Source: Dasypus novemcinctus (lineage: Eukaryota > Chordata > Mammalia > Cingulata > Dasypodidae). Taken from it: a DNA stretch of 64,000 nucleotides. The first letter of the stretch is position 1, and the number at the start of each line of letters is the position of its first letter. The stretch lies in assembly GCF_030445035.2 (NCBI RefSeq), contig NC_080701.1, positions 24,272,798 through 24,336,797 on the forward strand, written 5' to 3'. Shown one piece after another: positions 1 through 11,510 of this stretch. The notes below the pieces were generated by a model. That model saw only the letters and a list, made by a program, of their open reading frames with translations, was not told where the DNA came from and searched no databases. Made by a program: the position numbers and the translations under genes.

Positions 1-848
1 TTGATTTACGAGATTTGTGTGATTATCATTAATTAATTTCTTACATCCTGTATCTCTTCAGGAAATTTAGTTTGTTCCTTTGGCTGGGCCATCTCTTCCT
101 GTTTCCTAGTATGGCTTGTAAATTTTTGTTGATGCTTAGACATTTGACTATGTTGGTAAATTTTCTCTGATGGCCAATTTCTCTCTTTTGCCTATTGAGA
201 TTTTTTTTTTTTCTTTTTCACAGCTCTTCTCTGCTATTTGGTTCAGTTTATTCTAATTCTTAAAATTGCCCAGCTTGAGTTATCAAAATCAGGCCAGGGA
301 CTCAATAATGGGGTGCAGATTTTTCTCCCAGGAATTTGGGTTAAGAACTTCCTAAAAATAGTGTTTTCCTCATTTCAATTTGCAGACCAGTCTGTGGATG
401 GTGTTTGTCGGTGCACCTTTCCAAGGAGGTATTTATTTCAGTCTCTGCTTTCCTCTGGTCTGGCCAGAGTTGAGATTCAAAGTGTGCTCTGCTTGCCAGA
501 GTCACTGAAGAGAAGCACCTCAACTCCCCCTCTCTTTTCCCTTATAACAGCTGACAGGGAGAAAGGCATCTGTTCCCCTCTTATTTGGCTGCCGTGGGCC
601 AGGTTTTTTACCCCCCCATCCTAATATGTTGGGGATGGGTGAGGTGAGGCCTTTCTGGCTGCTGTAGAGGTTTTGTAACTCATATTTGTTGTTTTAGGTT
701 CTTTGTCTTTCTGTCCCTCACTCTTCTGGGCATTGTGTAACACTCTCCAGGTCCCTTAAACAGCTTTTGGCCCATTCTCCATTGTTTTTATGAGAAAGTT
801 GGGTCCTGCCTGACTACTCCAATGCCATCTTCCTGGAACTCCCTCTCA
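1..848 (-). mobile_element. HAL1/L1-type LINE, 5' portion, running off the window
   Basis: Read on the minus strand, the segment starts near 848 with a motif typical of L1/HAL1 5' ends (complement of CCATCTTCCTGGAACTCC at about 825-842). It runs toward position 1 through T-rich antisense sequence resembling 1930-2060 of the next element. No intact frame. The window edge cuts it. Confidence 0.6.
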
Positions 849-1040
849 CCTTCTTTTGTACTTGTTATAAATTATAACTTTGTATACATTGTATGCCCCA
901 AACCATAGATTTGCCATTATCTTCTATGCATTTTCATTTTAACACCTGTAGGAAGTAAGATGTGGAGTTACATATCAAACAACACACTGTAATAATATTA
1001 GCATTTACAATTACCAAAATGAGTAACCTTATTGGAAGTC

Positions 1041-3060
1041 ATTTTTTTAATACTGCTTTGAATCACTGTTTAGCGTCCTTTTTTTTCCCTTTAGCATTGA
1101 CTGTAAGGAAGATCTAGTGGTGATGAACACCCTCAGTTTTTGTTTATCTGGGAATATCATTTTTGAAAGGAAGTCTCAGTGAATATAAGATTCTTCATTG
1201 GCAATTATTTTCTTTCAGCCCTCTATAAGTATCTCATCCCACTGTTTACTGGCCTCTGTGGTTTCTGATGAGAAATCACTTAATCTAATTAGGATTCCCT
1301 TGTATATAACGCATTCCTTTTCTCTTAAAGCTTTCAGAACACTCTTCTTATCCTTTCAACAGCTTGATCAGTATGTGGCAGGGTGTTTTTTAATTCAAGT
1401 TTATTGTCTTTGGTGTTCTCTGATCTTCTTAGATGTGCATATTTACATCTTTTGTTAAGTTTGGGGAAGTGGCCTGTTATTATTTCTTTGAATACTTCTT
1501 TTGCACCTTTCTCTTTCTTCCTCTTCTGGGATTCCCATAATGAGCATATTGTTATGCTTGATTGTGTTCCAGAGGTCTCTTAGGTTATTTTCACTTTTTA
1601 TAATTCTTTTTTCTTCCAGGTCCTCAGACTGGCTTATTTCAATTGTCTTATTTTTGAGTTTGCTGATTCTTTCTTTTGCCAACTCCAATCTGCTGTTGAA
1701 ATAGTCCAGGGAATTTTTCTTTTCAGCTATTGTGGTCTTCATCCTCAGTAGTTCTGATTGGTTTCATTGAGAGTCTCATATTGTTCCTTTACTATTTTTT
1801 CTGATATCCTTTAGTTATTTCTCTGTATTTTCCTTCACCTTCTTATACACACTGAACATCATTTTTTGAATGTCTTTGTCTGGTGTGTCCACAGTCTGGT
1901 CTTCTTTGTTGATGTTTTCTGGATTTTTATCCTCTTCCTTTGGATGGGCCATTGTTTCTTGTTTCTTTGTTTATCTTGTAAGCTATTGTTGTACACTGTA
2001 CATTTTAATACTTAAAATAATAACTCTGGAATTTATTCTCTGAGATGATTGTTTTGTTTTGTAACCAACTGGAGATTTCCTTGAGTATCAGCCCTCCTAT
2101 CTGTAAGGTTCACTCAAGGTGAACGGGAAGTACAGGGTCCAACCAGTCTTTTCTGGGTCTGTGGCTTGTTCTGAGCCTGTGCTTACTATTGACCTTTGAA
2201 GGTCCCCTGTTTACAGGACTTTGAATGGCTCTTCTACTTCCAATGTGTCAGATCATATCCCTCTCCCTCCCAGGTTTTCCATTGCAGGACATAAAATTGG
2301 TAAGCCTTGGCCCCAGGCCATGTGCTTCTATTTTCTAAAATTTTTAACACTACTTTCATTGTCTTAATCTGCTTTTGCCTAGAGTTAAAATTCTGGGAAG
2401 GGGGCCTGTAAGAGAGGAATTTCCAAGTCAGTCTTTCCCAACCATAAGAAGGCTAGGAAACCACAGAAGGAGTACTGGTCAGCACCAAAGTGCTCTAAAC
2501 AGGGGATGAGGGAGAGGCCAGGAAAGGCTCCAGGCACGTTTTCCTTGTTCCCCAAAGCTGTACTTTCTTAGCATGCCCAGAAAATGCAGTCCTTCACCTG
2601 TCCTCTGCAGCTCTGAAGAAGTGCATTGTCTTTAATTCTCTTCTGCTACTTTTGTCCAGGGAAGGGTAGAACAATGGCTACTCTCAGAGTCAGGTCCCAC
2701 TAATTCAAAGTAGATAATCAAAAGTTATGATCAGCAATTGACCTGTGCTCAATACAGATCTTAGGTAAGTGGATTTCCCTGTCCCTTTCTGGCCTGCGAA
2801 AGCCACACCAGAGGCTGGACCCCACTGCTGCCTGTCACAGGAGTAGGGGTTGGGTGCTGGTAGCCATGGTGTAGAAAGAACAGTTTACTGTAATTTTCCA
2901 GCCTCTCCTTTCTGCTCTTCCCTGGATGCTGTACAGTGTTCTGTTGGAATCATGAGTTTTGAAATGGTTGATTCACACAGTGCCATCTGTTTAATAGTTG
3001 TTCTGGTGAAGGGACTGATTCCTGGAACTTCCTACTTTGCCATCTTCCCACAATCCGCCT
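1041..3060 (-). mobile_element. HAL1/L1-derived LINE with ORF1 remnant
   Basis: Minus-strand LINE. Its 5' end lies near 3010-3055 and carries the same CTGGAACTTCC / CCATCTTCC type motif as the upstream copy. An ORF1-like coding remnant follows at 1455-1742. The 3' continuation at about 1080-1450 has the wording seen in mammalian HAL1 elements. There is no reverse-transcriptase ORF2, which fits HAL1 (half-L1), although a truncated L1 cannot be excluded. Confidence 0.65.
1455..1742 (-). pseudogene. L1/HAL1 ORF1p remnant
   Basis: A 95-residue frame with a coiled-coil/RRM-boundary look: KERISKLKNKTIEISQ, then EKRIIKSENNLRDLWNTIK and MGIPEEEERER. These correspond to the L1 ORF1 nucleic-acid-binding protein around the end of the coiled coil and the start of the RRM. 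The frame is a fragment (full ORF1p is about 300+ residues) and is presumed dead. Confidence 0.75.
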
Positions 3061-3715
3061 CTATGTATATTAATATGAACTAAAATTCTATTTAACCCAG
3101 TCTGTAAATATTTCAAAGTCTTTTTCAGTTTAAAATCATTCTTTCTTTAATATTCCTGAAGTGTCTGAGAAGCTTCAAGTATCATCCTAAAGTTCTTTGA
3201 ATGGACCCAATGATTATTGTTTTTATCCAAAAAGTCTTTGTTCAGAGCCAATATATTATTATTACTTCCTCTGCAAGGTCTTGCCACTTTTAATTTTGGT
3301 TTAATTTCCTTTTTGATCACTGCATTGGAACTCCCTTCTACTTATATTTTCTTTAAGTCTACTTGCCCTCCCAAGACCAGTACTCTATGCAGTGGGAAAC
3401 ATGGGGCTTGTGTTATTTACAAGGATGTATCCACAAAAACAAATCAACTCAAGAAATGACCAATTATTTTTGTTCCCATCAACTCCATAATTTCCTGCTT
3501 TGTTGTCATTTCTAATCTCTACCAAGTATCCCATCCTTTGGGAATACAAAGTATACTTTTATAAAACATTATCTTCATATTCATAACTTTTTTACTATTT
3601 TTGTTTTGAAATTGTCCATATTCTCTTTCCTTCTTTTTTTCTAACACTGTGAACGAATTCTTATGCTTGCTATCTCATACTATTCCCATCCCCCCCTTTC
3701 CAAATATTTGTTAAA
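3061..3715. other. Unassigned intergenic sequence
   Basis: AT-rich, no gene, and no repeat family I can name with confidence. Short open frames here have no recognisable features. Confidence 0.5.
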
Positions 3716-3860
3716 TCCCTTGCCTAACCACTGTGTTCAGCAATGATGTCCAAAAAGAAAATGAATGAGAGATGATCCTTAACTTTAAAAAACTCATAGT
3801 CTACTTAAAGAGAGAAATGTGTAACAAGTGATTGTAATGTATTAAGTTATGTAAGAGAAT
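3716..3860 (-). repeat. L2 fragment (antisense)
   Basis: The order of words (GTGTTCAGCA, TCATAGTCTACTTAAAGAGAGA, then GTAATGTATTAAG) follows the antisense L2 3' region seen in mammals. Highly diverged. Confidence 0.4.
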
Positions 3861-3927
3861 TTTGGGAAACATTAATGGATAATAACTTTGCCAGGAAAGA
3901 CACTATAGAGGTGTTAACATTTGAGTT

Positions 3928-4190
3928 TGGTCTGAGGCAGTATCAGATAGTAGTTAATGGACTTTTAAGTCAGATAAGCCTTAGGCTTGATCCAGCTCTC
4001 AAATCTATTAGCTGTTTGACCTCAAGTGAGCTCAGTTTTTATCTATATGCTTCCATTTCCTCATTGTCCAATTTTCCTAATGATACTTATCTCAAAAGTC
4101 TGTGAGAATTAAATAAGGGAGTAGAAGTAAAGTATAGCATAGTGTCTGGCACATGGTGAGCACCTATTAAATAGAAGGAGTTAAATGATG
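3928..4190 (+). repeat. MIR SINE
   Basis: Sense MIR: tRNA-like start region, CTGTTTGACCTCAAGTGAG as the core, TTTCCTCATTGTCCA, GTGAGAATTAAATAAG, then GTGTCTGGCACATGGTGAGC at the 3' end. An ancient element, about 30% diverged by eye. Confidence 0.75.
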
Positions 4191-5295
4191 TTATGTTTTG
4201 GTATTGATGTATAGGTGATCATCAGGTACATGGATTAGTCCTTGCTTAAAGAATAGTATGCCCAATATAGCAGTTCATGCAAGTTTATGACATCAAGGAG
4301 ATGACATTAAGCTCAGTGATGCAGAAAATTTGGTGCTTGACAAAGACTGAGTTAAAATTTCACTGGGAAATATAAGTAGACCCAGATGACATTTCCTTGT
4401 ACTTGCTGAGGCCTTGAATTTGCTTCTGTTTTAACTGAAGCTTAAAATGTTTTTAGTTTTGATGTGATCTTCTTTACGCCCAGAGGGCTGTGTAAAGAAT
4501 GGATTGCAGGGTAAAGATGCACAGGTGGAGTCCAGTTGGTAGGTTAAGGCCATCACCCAAGTAAGATTTAGTGAAGTTCCAAATTAAGTCATTGGAGTTG
4601 GAGAGTAGGAGCAGATATGGATATTTAAATGGTAGAATCAGAATGTGTGAGTATACCTACTTCTAGTTGACCACCAAAATTTGAAAGATACATTTCAACA
4701 AGATTTATCTTCACCCCCAAACAATTGATTCAAATTTTATTCAATAGTCCATTCATTCTTTTATTTATTCATTCAATTATTATTTTATTGACGCCCATAG
4801 CAGAGGAATGTAAAAATCAATAAACCTCACTCATTTTGTCTCTCAGAAGTTTTTCCTGACTGGTAATGATAAAAGAGAGAATATCCTTTTTTGTTGTTGT
4901 TCTAATTTTAAACTATTAGGAGCTATTGTCAGAAAAAAGCCAAGAAGCTAGACACTGATATTTTAAGAGTTGACTGGTGTTTTGCTTTCCCAGCTTCCCA
5001 GCTCAATGGGTTATAACAAGTCCTTTTTGCATGTAACCTGTTATATTGAGGCCTAAATTAGTTATTTTGGAATGTTAGTGAAAACTTCTCCAAGCAACTT
5101 GAAGTCCCATATTGTCAGTTCCCTCACTAGATAAATGTCTTGCAAAAAGACATCATTTGCATTTTTTTCTAATTCAGTTTTCCTGGACATCACTCTGATC
5201 TTCCCTTACATTTGTAAAAATGTAATTATACACGTAATATTTGATTGCACTTTTATTTTAAAAAAATAGATTGTCATTGACATAATCAGGACAGA
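4191..5295. other. Unassigned intergenic sequence
   Basis: No gene seen. A short L2/MIR-like tail (TTCATTCAATTATTATTTTATTGA, about 4765-4800) is the only recognisable piece. Confidence 0.45.
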
Positions 5296-6235
5296 TTAGG
5301 TCATGCTATAGTAGTAAACATGACCAAAATCTCAGTGGCTTAACAAAACAACGTTTATTTCTTCCTCTTGCATAGGGCCAGCCGGGGGTTCAGTTTTTGC
5401 CTCATTTCCCCTCCAGGACACAAGGGCAGCTACAAACTGGAACTTAGGCAGTGTTGTATAAGGCATAGGGAAAGAGATTAGAATGAATATAGTGAAACAC
5501 TTAAAGTTTACACATGGAAGGACACCAACTCCTTTTGCTTATATTTGCTTACATTGAGCAATACAGGGCACTTGGCCACATTTAACTGCAAGAGTAGAGA
5601 CGGAAGGGAGCATTCCTATCTGCCAGGAAGAAGGGAGAATTGAGTATTTGTGAGCAGCCTTAATGACTAATCACAGTTCCCTCTTCTGGTCAACAAACAT
5701 TCTGTTCATTCTCCTTCCCACATGTAAAATGCCCACACCCCTTCCAATCAGGGAACAAACCAAAAGTCCAGTTATGTCATCAAGCTCGAAGTCCAAGATC
5801 TTTGGATGCTGGTGTGTAGTCTCAACACCAGGGAAAATATGCAATAGAATCCACCTCAGATTCAAAAGTGAGATCTCTTTATGCAGAGGCTTCTTATGAA
5901 CCAGAAAGAAAAATTAACTGACCCCTCCCAACACAGCTAACATACAGGAAATCCCATTAAGCACATCTTTTCAGAGAGGAGAATAATGGGAGATGTACAG
6001 CCATTAGAGGTTTGCAGCAATTCTTAATTTCAACTTGGAATATATTTACAGGGTCTTCTAATTTGGGATTGGAGAATGCTGCTGGATTATGTCCTTCTGC
6101 TCCCTAGGAGTAGCTAAACTCCATTGTTCATTGTTCACCATAGCCTACTGGGAGGCTTGTCTTTTTTCATTAACCTCCTTGACTACATCTGAAAAGAGCA
6201 TTGGGAAATATGCCCTTTTTAGGGACTGAGATGCT
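5296..6235. repeat. Old interspersed repeat(s), family unresolved
   Basis: Begins with CTCAGTGGCTTAACAAAACA and TTTATTTCTTCCTC, a wording shared by antisense ends of several mammalian LTR or DNA elements. It continues with a long unclassified stretch (AAGTCCAAGATCTTTGGATG near 5790). It looks repeat-derived, but I cannot name the family or orientation. Confidence 0.35.
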
Positions 6236-6272
6236 TTCTTGTCCCACTTCTTTTCCAGAAACAGTTGGGAGG

Positions 6273-6899
6273 TGTCCTGGTTTGAGTCTCATATGGACCC
6301 CAGAAAATTATGTTCTTAAGCTAACCCATTCCTGTGCCTGCAAACCTATTAATGTGGGACCTTTTGGTTAGACTCTGCTAAGGGGTCTTTTGATTAGATC
6401 TCTTGAGCTGGAGGTCTTTGACTGTCCAACTTCAGTGAGGCTTGACCCAGGGTGGGTTTCCACCCTCTTGCTGGAGTCTTATATAAATGGAGGAGACACA
6501 AGAGAAAGAGAACTGTAAGCTTGACTGTGCCATATGAGAGAGGACTCTAGGATCTCCTACAGCTGTAGAAAGATGGAGAAACCCTGAGAGGCTGAGAGAT
6601 AAGCCAGAGGCTGGAATCAGCAGAGTGGTCCAAAGCTGAAGAGACACAGCCTGGAGACAGATGAGCCATATGCCTGATCACTCACACCTGAGCTCAGGGA
6701 TAAAGTGAGCCTGAAGGAGAAAGCAGAGACCAACTGCCATTTTGCCTTGCCTTTTGGTGAGAAAGTATCTCTAATGATGCCTTTGTTTGGCCATTTTCAC
6801 AGCCCTCAGAACTACAAGATATTACCCTAATTAATTCCCAATATAAAAGCCAACCCATTTCCAGTATTTTTCTTTGGCAGCCTTTTACAAACTAAAATA
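6273..6899 (+). mobile_element. Solo LTR, MaLR/ERVL-like, with 5-bp target duplication
   Basis: 627 bp beginning TGTCCTGGTTTGAG and ending in ACAAACTAAAATA (expected terminal CA decayed to TA). It is bounded by a perfect 5-bp direct repeat GGAGG (6268-6272 and 6900-6904), the duplication length expected for ERVL/MaLR LTRs. Contains the xenarthran LTR core TAACCCATTCCTGTG and a TATATAA at about 6480. No internal retroviral region, so it is a recombination product (solo LTR). Confidence 0.8.
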
Positions 6900-6904
6900 G
6901 GAGG

Positions 6905-7655
6905 TACAAGGTTTAAACAGTGGAAGAGACACAGTCTCTGTTAGTCCAGGAAGATGGTTCCTTTCACAATAAAATCCACAAATACAATCTTTAGAGTTTT
7001 GTTAATTGAGTTTTTGACTTTTATAATATTCAACATAAAAGTCTGTTAAAATATAGAGTATCTAATTTCATCTAAATGAGGCTATTGGCATATGGAGATG
7101 ATTTGAATCATTAATGAGATGTTAATAAAAATGTGCAATGTTTTATCCTTTGAACAATGTCATGACTTTTTATTTACCAATATTAAATATCATATTCCTT
7201 TATTTCCTTCTTGATGAAATTACATTCTGACTATCCCTCTTTTCAAGCATTTATCTAAATCTTCCTTCATATATGTATATAAAATATTATTCATTGTGGC
7301 TGCTTTTGCTTTCAAATTGTACATTTGGCTTCATTCAATATTACTCCACTTTTTCAAAACATATACTCAGATTGTGTTTCAAATGTGTGCTGCTTCAATG
7401 ACCCCAGTAGAGCCCACCTTCCCTCACCACTACCAAGGAGCAGTGACAGTGGTGGGAACACATGTGAAGACACCTTTTTCCCATTATATGCTTTTATCAT
7501 TGACTTCTTAAGAATTGTGGCATTTTCAAATGACCTTGTAAAACAGATCATCTGAAAAGTGGCTAGAGAAGACATTCTGTCATCCTTCCAGAAATGGAAT
7601 ATTATGTATAGTTCAGGCAAAATATTTCTCCCTCTTGAAATTCATAAATGAAAGT
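6905..7655. other. Unassigned AT-rich sequence
   Basis: No coding or named repeat signal. Confidence 0.45.
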
Positions 7656-7830
7656 CAAATTTTTGTTTATGAGGGTGCCTGTCTGTTCTAGGATTTGGGA
7701 GTAGATTGATGAGAACTAAAAAGTTCCTGTCTTCATCATGAACTTGTGATCTGATGGGAAAAGATAGACTATAAATGAATAGAGAAGGATAGTAGATCAT
7801 TTGGTACTGTTTATTTTTCTTTGTTATTGG
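7656..7830 (-). repeat. L2 fragment (antisense)
   Basis: TGTTCTAGGATTTGGG, TCCTGTCTTCATCATGAAC and TGATCTGATGGGAAAAGATAG follow the antisense L2 3' end in order. Diverged. Confidence 0.45.
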
Positions 7831-7989
7831 TACACTTCAAGAACCTTATGGATTCCAAAATAATCTCTGTAATGTTGTCATTGATAGTGGTGGGGAATCT
7901 TGGGTTGCTCTGATAAGTAAAAGAGAACCTGTAAAACCACATTAGGACTCTGATGAGATGGTCACCCAGCTTTTTGTTAGTAGCTCCAG

Positions 7990-9060
7990 CCTTCTTTTCT
8001 CCCTGAATGCAGAAAAGCAGGTTTCCAAAAAAAAAAATTCTAAATCTGTTCTTTCTTCCACAATTACTTACTTTCCAGCTACCCTTCTTTTGTGTTATTC
8101 TTTTGCTTTCTCAACTCAATTTCTCTCTCTTTCACGTATACAAGCTCTCTTGCTCTCATTAGATATTATCAGACTTCTACATTTTTGCCATTGTAATGGG
8201 TCAAAAAGGTACATTTTAATTTTTGCTTGCATTTTTCCTGATTACCAGATAGGCTGAATCTCTTTTAAAAAAAAAAATATGTTTAACAACCATTTATGTT
8301 TTCCCTCTTAAATTTCTTCTTCATATTCTTTACAGATTTTTCTGTGGGTTGTTTGTTCATTTGTTGGTTGGTTAACTGGTTGGTTTCCTGCATTAATTTG
8401 TAAGAAATTAATTCTTGTTACAGTTATTACAGCAAGTATTTTATAGTCTGACAGTTTTTTTATCTTTTGCTTTTTTTGCCCCACAAAAGTTTAAAATTTT
8501 TTTGAACTCAATATACTCATTGTTTTTTCATTGTCAATTACTTTATGCTTCCAGATTACAAGGCCACCAATACCCTATCTTGGTAAATATAAATACATCA
8601 TTATATTATTTTCTTATATTGTATAATATTTTATGTGTAGGTCTATAATCCATATAAAATTTATTTTGCAAATGTTAAAAACCACGAATTTAATAATTTC
8701 TCAATTTTGTAGCCAGCTTTTTCCAATTCCATCAAATATGTCTGAATTTCTTTTCAATTTATGTTACTTTAATAATATAAGAGATTTCTGTGTATACATA
8801 TGGATTTTGCTTCTAAACTTTCTCTAGATCTGTTCCACTGGACTGTTTGTGTTCTTATTATTCCCGAATAGCACAAAAACTATGATATTTAAAAGTTTAT
8901 AATAAGTCTTGTTATTGGCTAGGACAAGAATTCCCTTTGTTTGGTTTTGTTTTTTTCCCATTTCCTTCTTATACATTTCTCTTTCACTTGAATTTTAAAA
9001 ATAGCATATCAAGTTCCATGACAAATTCCACCTCTTATTCATAATTTATACCTCTCTTAA
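7990..9060 (-). mobile_element. Old L1 (L1M-type) fragment, antisense
   Basis: T-rich on the plus strand, with TCTGTTCCACTGGACTGTTTG, GGCTAGGACAAGAATTCCC and similar phrases of antisense mammalian L1 3' sequence, clearest from 8640 to 8960. No intact frame. The 5' limit near 7990 is vague. Confidence 0.6.
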
Positions 9061-9560
9061 TCTCAGTTACCAAATAAATATTAATAAAATTAACCTTAAA
9101 AATGTAGACTTTTCTGGGTATAGAATTACAAACTCAAAGGGTTTGTTTTCCAGTTTTCTTTCATCCAATCTGATTCTCATTTTCTGATGTATTCTCTCAA
9201 ATCCTGTTTTGTATTTTCTCTTTATATTTGATGTGTCAGAACAGTTCTAGATGTGGATTGAGTAGGTTTTTTTAATGTTTGTTCTTAGTTACCTTGCTTG
9301 TGGCTTAGTAGGCCTTTTCTTCTGAAGAACTCATGTCTTAAACTGGAATTGAGGGTATCAGTAAGGACTCATAATTTCCAATACATTTACATAGATTTGC
9401 AAATAAATATAAGTAATAAAATGCATATGCATATATTTGCATGTATATATGTACATATGCATACAGATGTACACACAAGCATATATTTCTTAATTCTATC
9501 CACTAAGAGTTCCTTGGAGGAGTGACAATAGCAATTACCAAATCTAGTTCTAGATCTTGG
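9061..9560. other. Unassigned AT-rich sequence with short ATATGCATA motifs
   Basis: A purine/pyrimidine-alternating patch at about 9420-9490 (ATGCATATGCATATAT) is a short imperfect microsatellite. Nothing else recognised. Confidence 0.45.
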
Positions 9561-9564
9561 TTTT

Positions 9565-10610
9565 TAAATACTGTTTTCCAACAAAAGAAATTAGGACCCA
9601 TTGAAGAAATCACCTAATTGAAAGCTGGACATGGAAAAGTATAAGATAATCCTGGAATTTTTTTAATGCCGAAAAAATAAGGAGATGTTCCAAGAATGAT
9701 GGACAATGTCAAAAGAATATAGATGCCAGTTTGAAGAGACCTGGAATGACCAAATTTGAAGCAATTTGGGTATCAAAAGAAATAATAATAACTGATTTTT
9801 AACTCATAGAATAAGAATCCATGAGTCTGTATTAATATAAATGAATGAATAAATAAATAAATGAGAAAAGAATCTTCTTCCTCCCAGTAGAATGCCAAAT
9901 AATGAATACAGATAGCAAGGTGAGTTCAGAAAACCACCATCTGGTAAACACCATAGTAATAATTGTTCCTCTTAAGAATCATCAGTGGGTGCTAAAACTA
10001 TTTGGTGACAGTTTGATGATATCTTAACAAAGTAAACTAAGTTAAGATCATCAGTAATGGAACAAATAGATACCATGTATCTCCTGCTATGCTGCACAGA
10101 GAACAGGACAGTGCTTCTGCAGTGTTCTTGCCAAAAAAGGCACTTTGTGAATCTAACTATAATGAGACTGCAACCAATCCCAAATTGAGGCACATCCTAT
10201 GAAATAAATGGCCAGTACTCATCAAAAAATGTCAGGTTCAGGATAGTCAAAGAAAGGTCAAGGAACTGTTTTGAATTAGAGGAGAATAAAGCAATAAAGA
10301 AACAAGACAACCAAATGCAATGTTGTCCTGAGTTGGCTCCTGGACCAAGAAAATAAATCTTTATCCTATAAAGAATTTAGTGGGACAAATGGCAAAATTT
10401 GAATAAAATCTGCAGAAGAGATAATAGAATTGTGTTAGTATAAATCCCCTGATTTTATAAATTGAACCCTGGCTCTGCAAGAGAATAATGGCCTTCTTTT
10501 CAGAACAAATCTACATGCACCATGGCAGAGACAGTGAGGAGGGGCATCATGATGTAAGCACAGAATTATTTCAAAATGAAGTGTCAATGCAAATTATTTA
10601 AAATATGTAC
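9565..10610 (+). mobile_element. L1 3' end (L1M-type), sense
   Basis: Matches the non-coding 3' region of an old L1 subfamily: AAGGTCAAGGAACTGTTTTG, TGGCAAAATTTGAATAAAATC, ATTGAACCCTGGCTCTGCAAG, and a final TTATTTCAAAATGAAG. 5'-truncated. Includes the AATGAATGAATAAATAAATA run at 9840-9862. Confidence 0.7.
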
Positions 10611-11151
10611 TGGCAAAGTATCATACAGCATATGGGCTTCGTAAGCAAAAGTACGTAAGCTATAAACTTTTTGCCATAAGCAGATTACAGAGGCAGAATT
10701 ACAAGCTGTTCCTTGCCACTAAATTGTGGCCTCAGCAGTAACAATGGCCAGCTCTCAAAGATGCTATCTCTAGATCGTGCTGCAGAACAAGAGTACAGTT
10801 TGAACAAATGTGCAGTTTTGGCATTTGCCAGCTGAAGTCAGGCAATAAAAAAATACCGTGTAATTGCTTATTATTCTTGGTTGGGTTTATAACAAAAGGG
10901 CTCTCTGAATGGCACCAACTCAGGCAGGCCTGCTTTAAAAAACTGAACCAGTCTTAATCCAGGGGTCTCCCAGAGACACTCTGTGCCAGGCTTAAATGTG
11001 TGCTTTCCAAAACCCCTTGGCATGAAACAAAATGAAATGTTAGGCCAGATACTCTTCCGTTACGGAACTGCAAGACACATAAAGAAAATATGAGGTTTCC
11101 CTCCAATTAGTCTTTGAGTTACTGGTTGTCATAGTAATGAATCTTACTCTC
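10611..11151. other. Unassigned sequence
   Basis: No gene or named repeat recognised. Confidence 0.4.
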
Positions 11152-11163
11152 AAAAGGATAGGG

Positions 11164-11498
11164 ATGGGAAGCGGCTGTGGCTCTACTATATGGGAGGCCC
11201 TGGGTTCAAATCCTGGGGTCTCCTTGTGAAGGCAGGCTCGCCCGCACGCTGCGGAGAGCCACCAGCCTGGGCGCCGCAAAGAGCAGACTCAGCAAGGTGA
11301 TGTAACAAAAAAAAGGGAGACCAGCAAAAACGCAGAAGGACACAGAGCGAATGGACACAGAGAACAGATAGCAAGCAAGCTGCAAGAGCGGGGGAAATAA
11401 ATTAAAAAAAAATACAGACACAGAAGAACGCACAATGAATGGACACAGAAAGCAGACAGCAAGCAAAAAGCTGCAAGGGAGGGAGGGTAAAAAAAAGA
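11164..11498 (+). mobile_element. DAS-SINE, rearranged: A-box region deleted, 3' domain doubled
   Basis: Opens with GGGAAGCGGCTGTGGCTC, then jumps straight to TACTATATGGGAGG, so about 20 bases of the tRNA D-arm/anticodon side are absent. The B-box-like GGGTTCAAATCC is kept. The non-tRNA tail occurs twice in tandem (about 11339-11411 and 11417-11490), each with AATGGACACAGA and AGCAAGC, separated by an A-run. Flanked by a perfect 12-bp target duplication AAAAGGATAGGG (11152-11163 and 11499-11510). Being tRNA-Ala-derived, it is the armadillo signature of this window. Confidence 0.9.
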
Positions 11499-11510
11499 AA
11501 AAGGATAGGG

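Noticed and set aside
238-624. 128-codon open frame near the left edge
   Set aside because: It reads antisense to the HAL1/L1-type element covering 1-848; no known domain.
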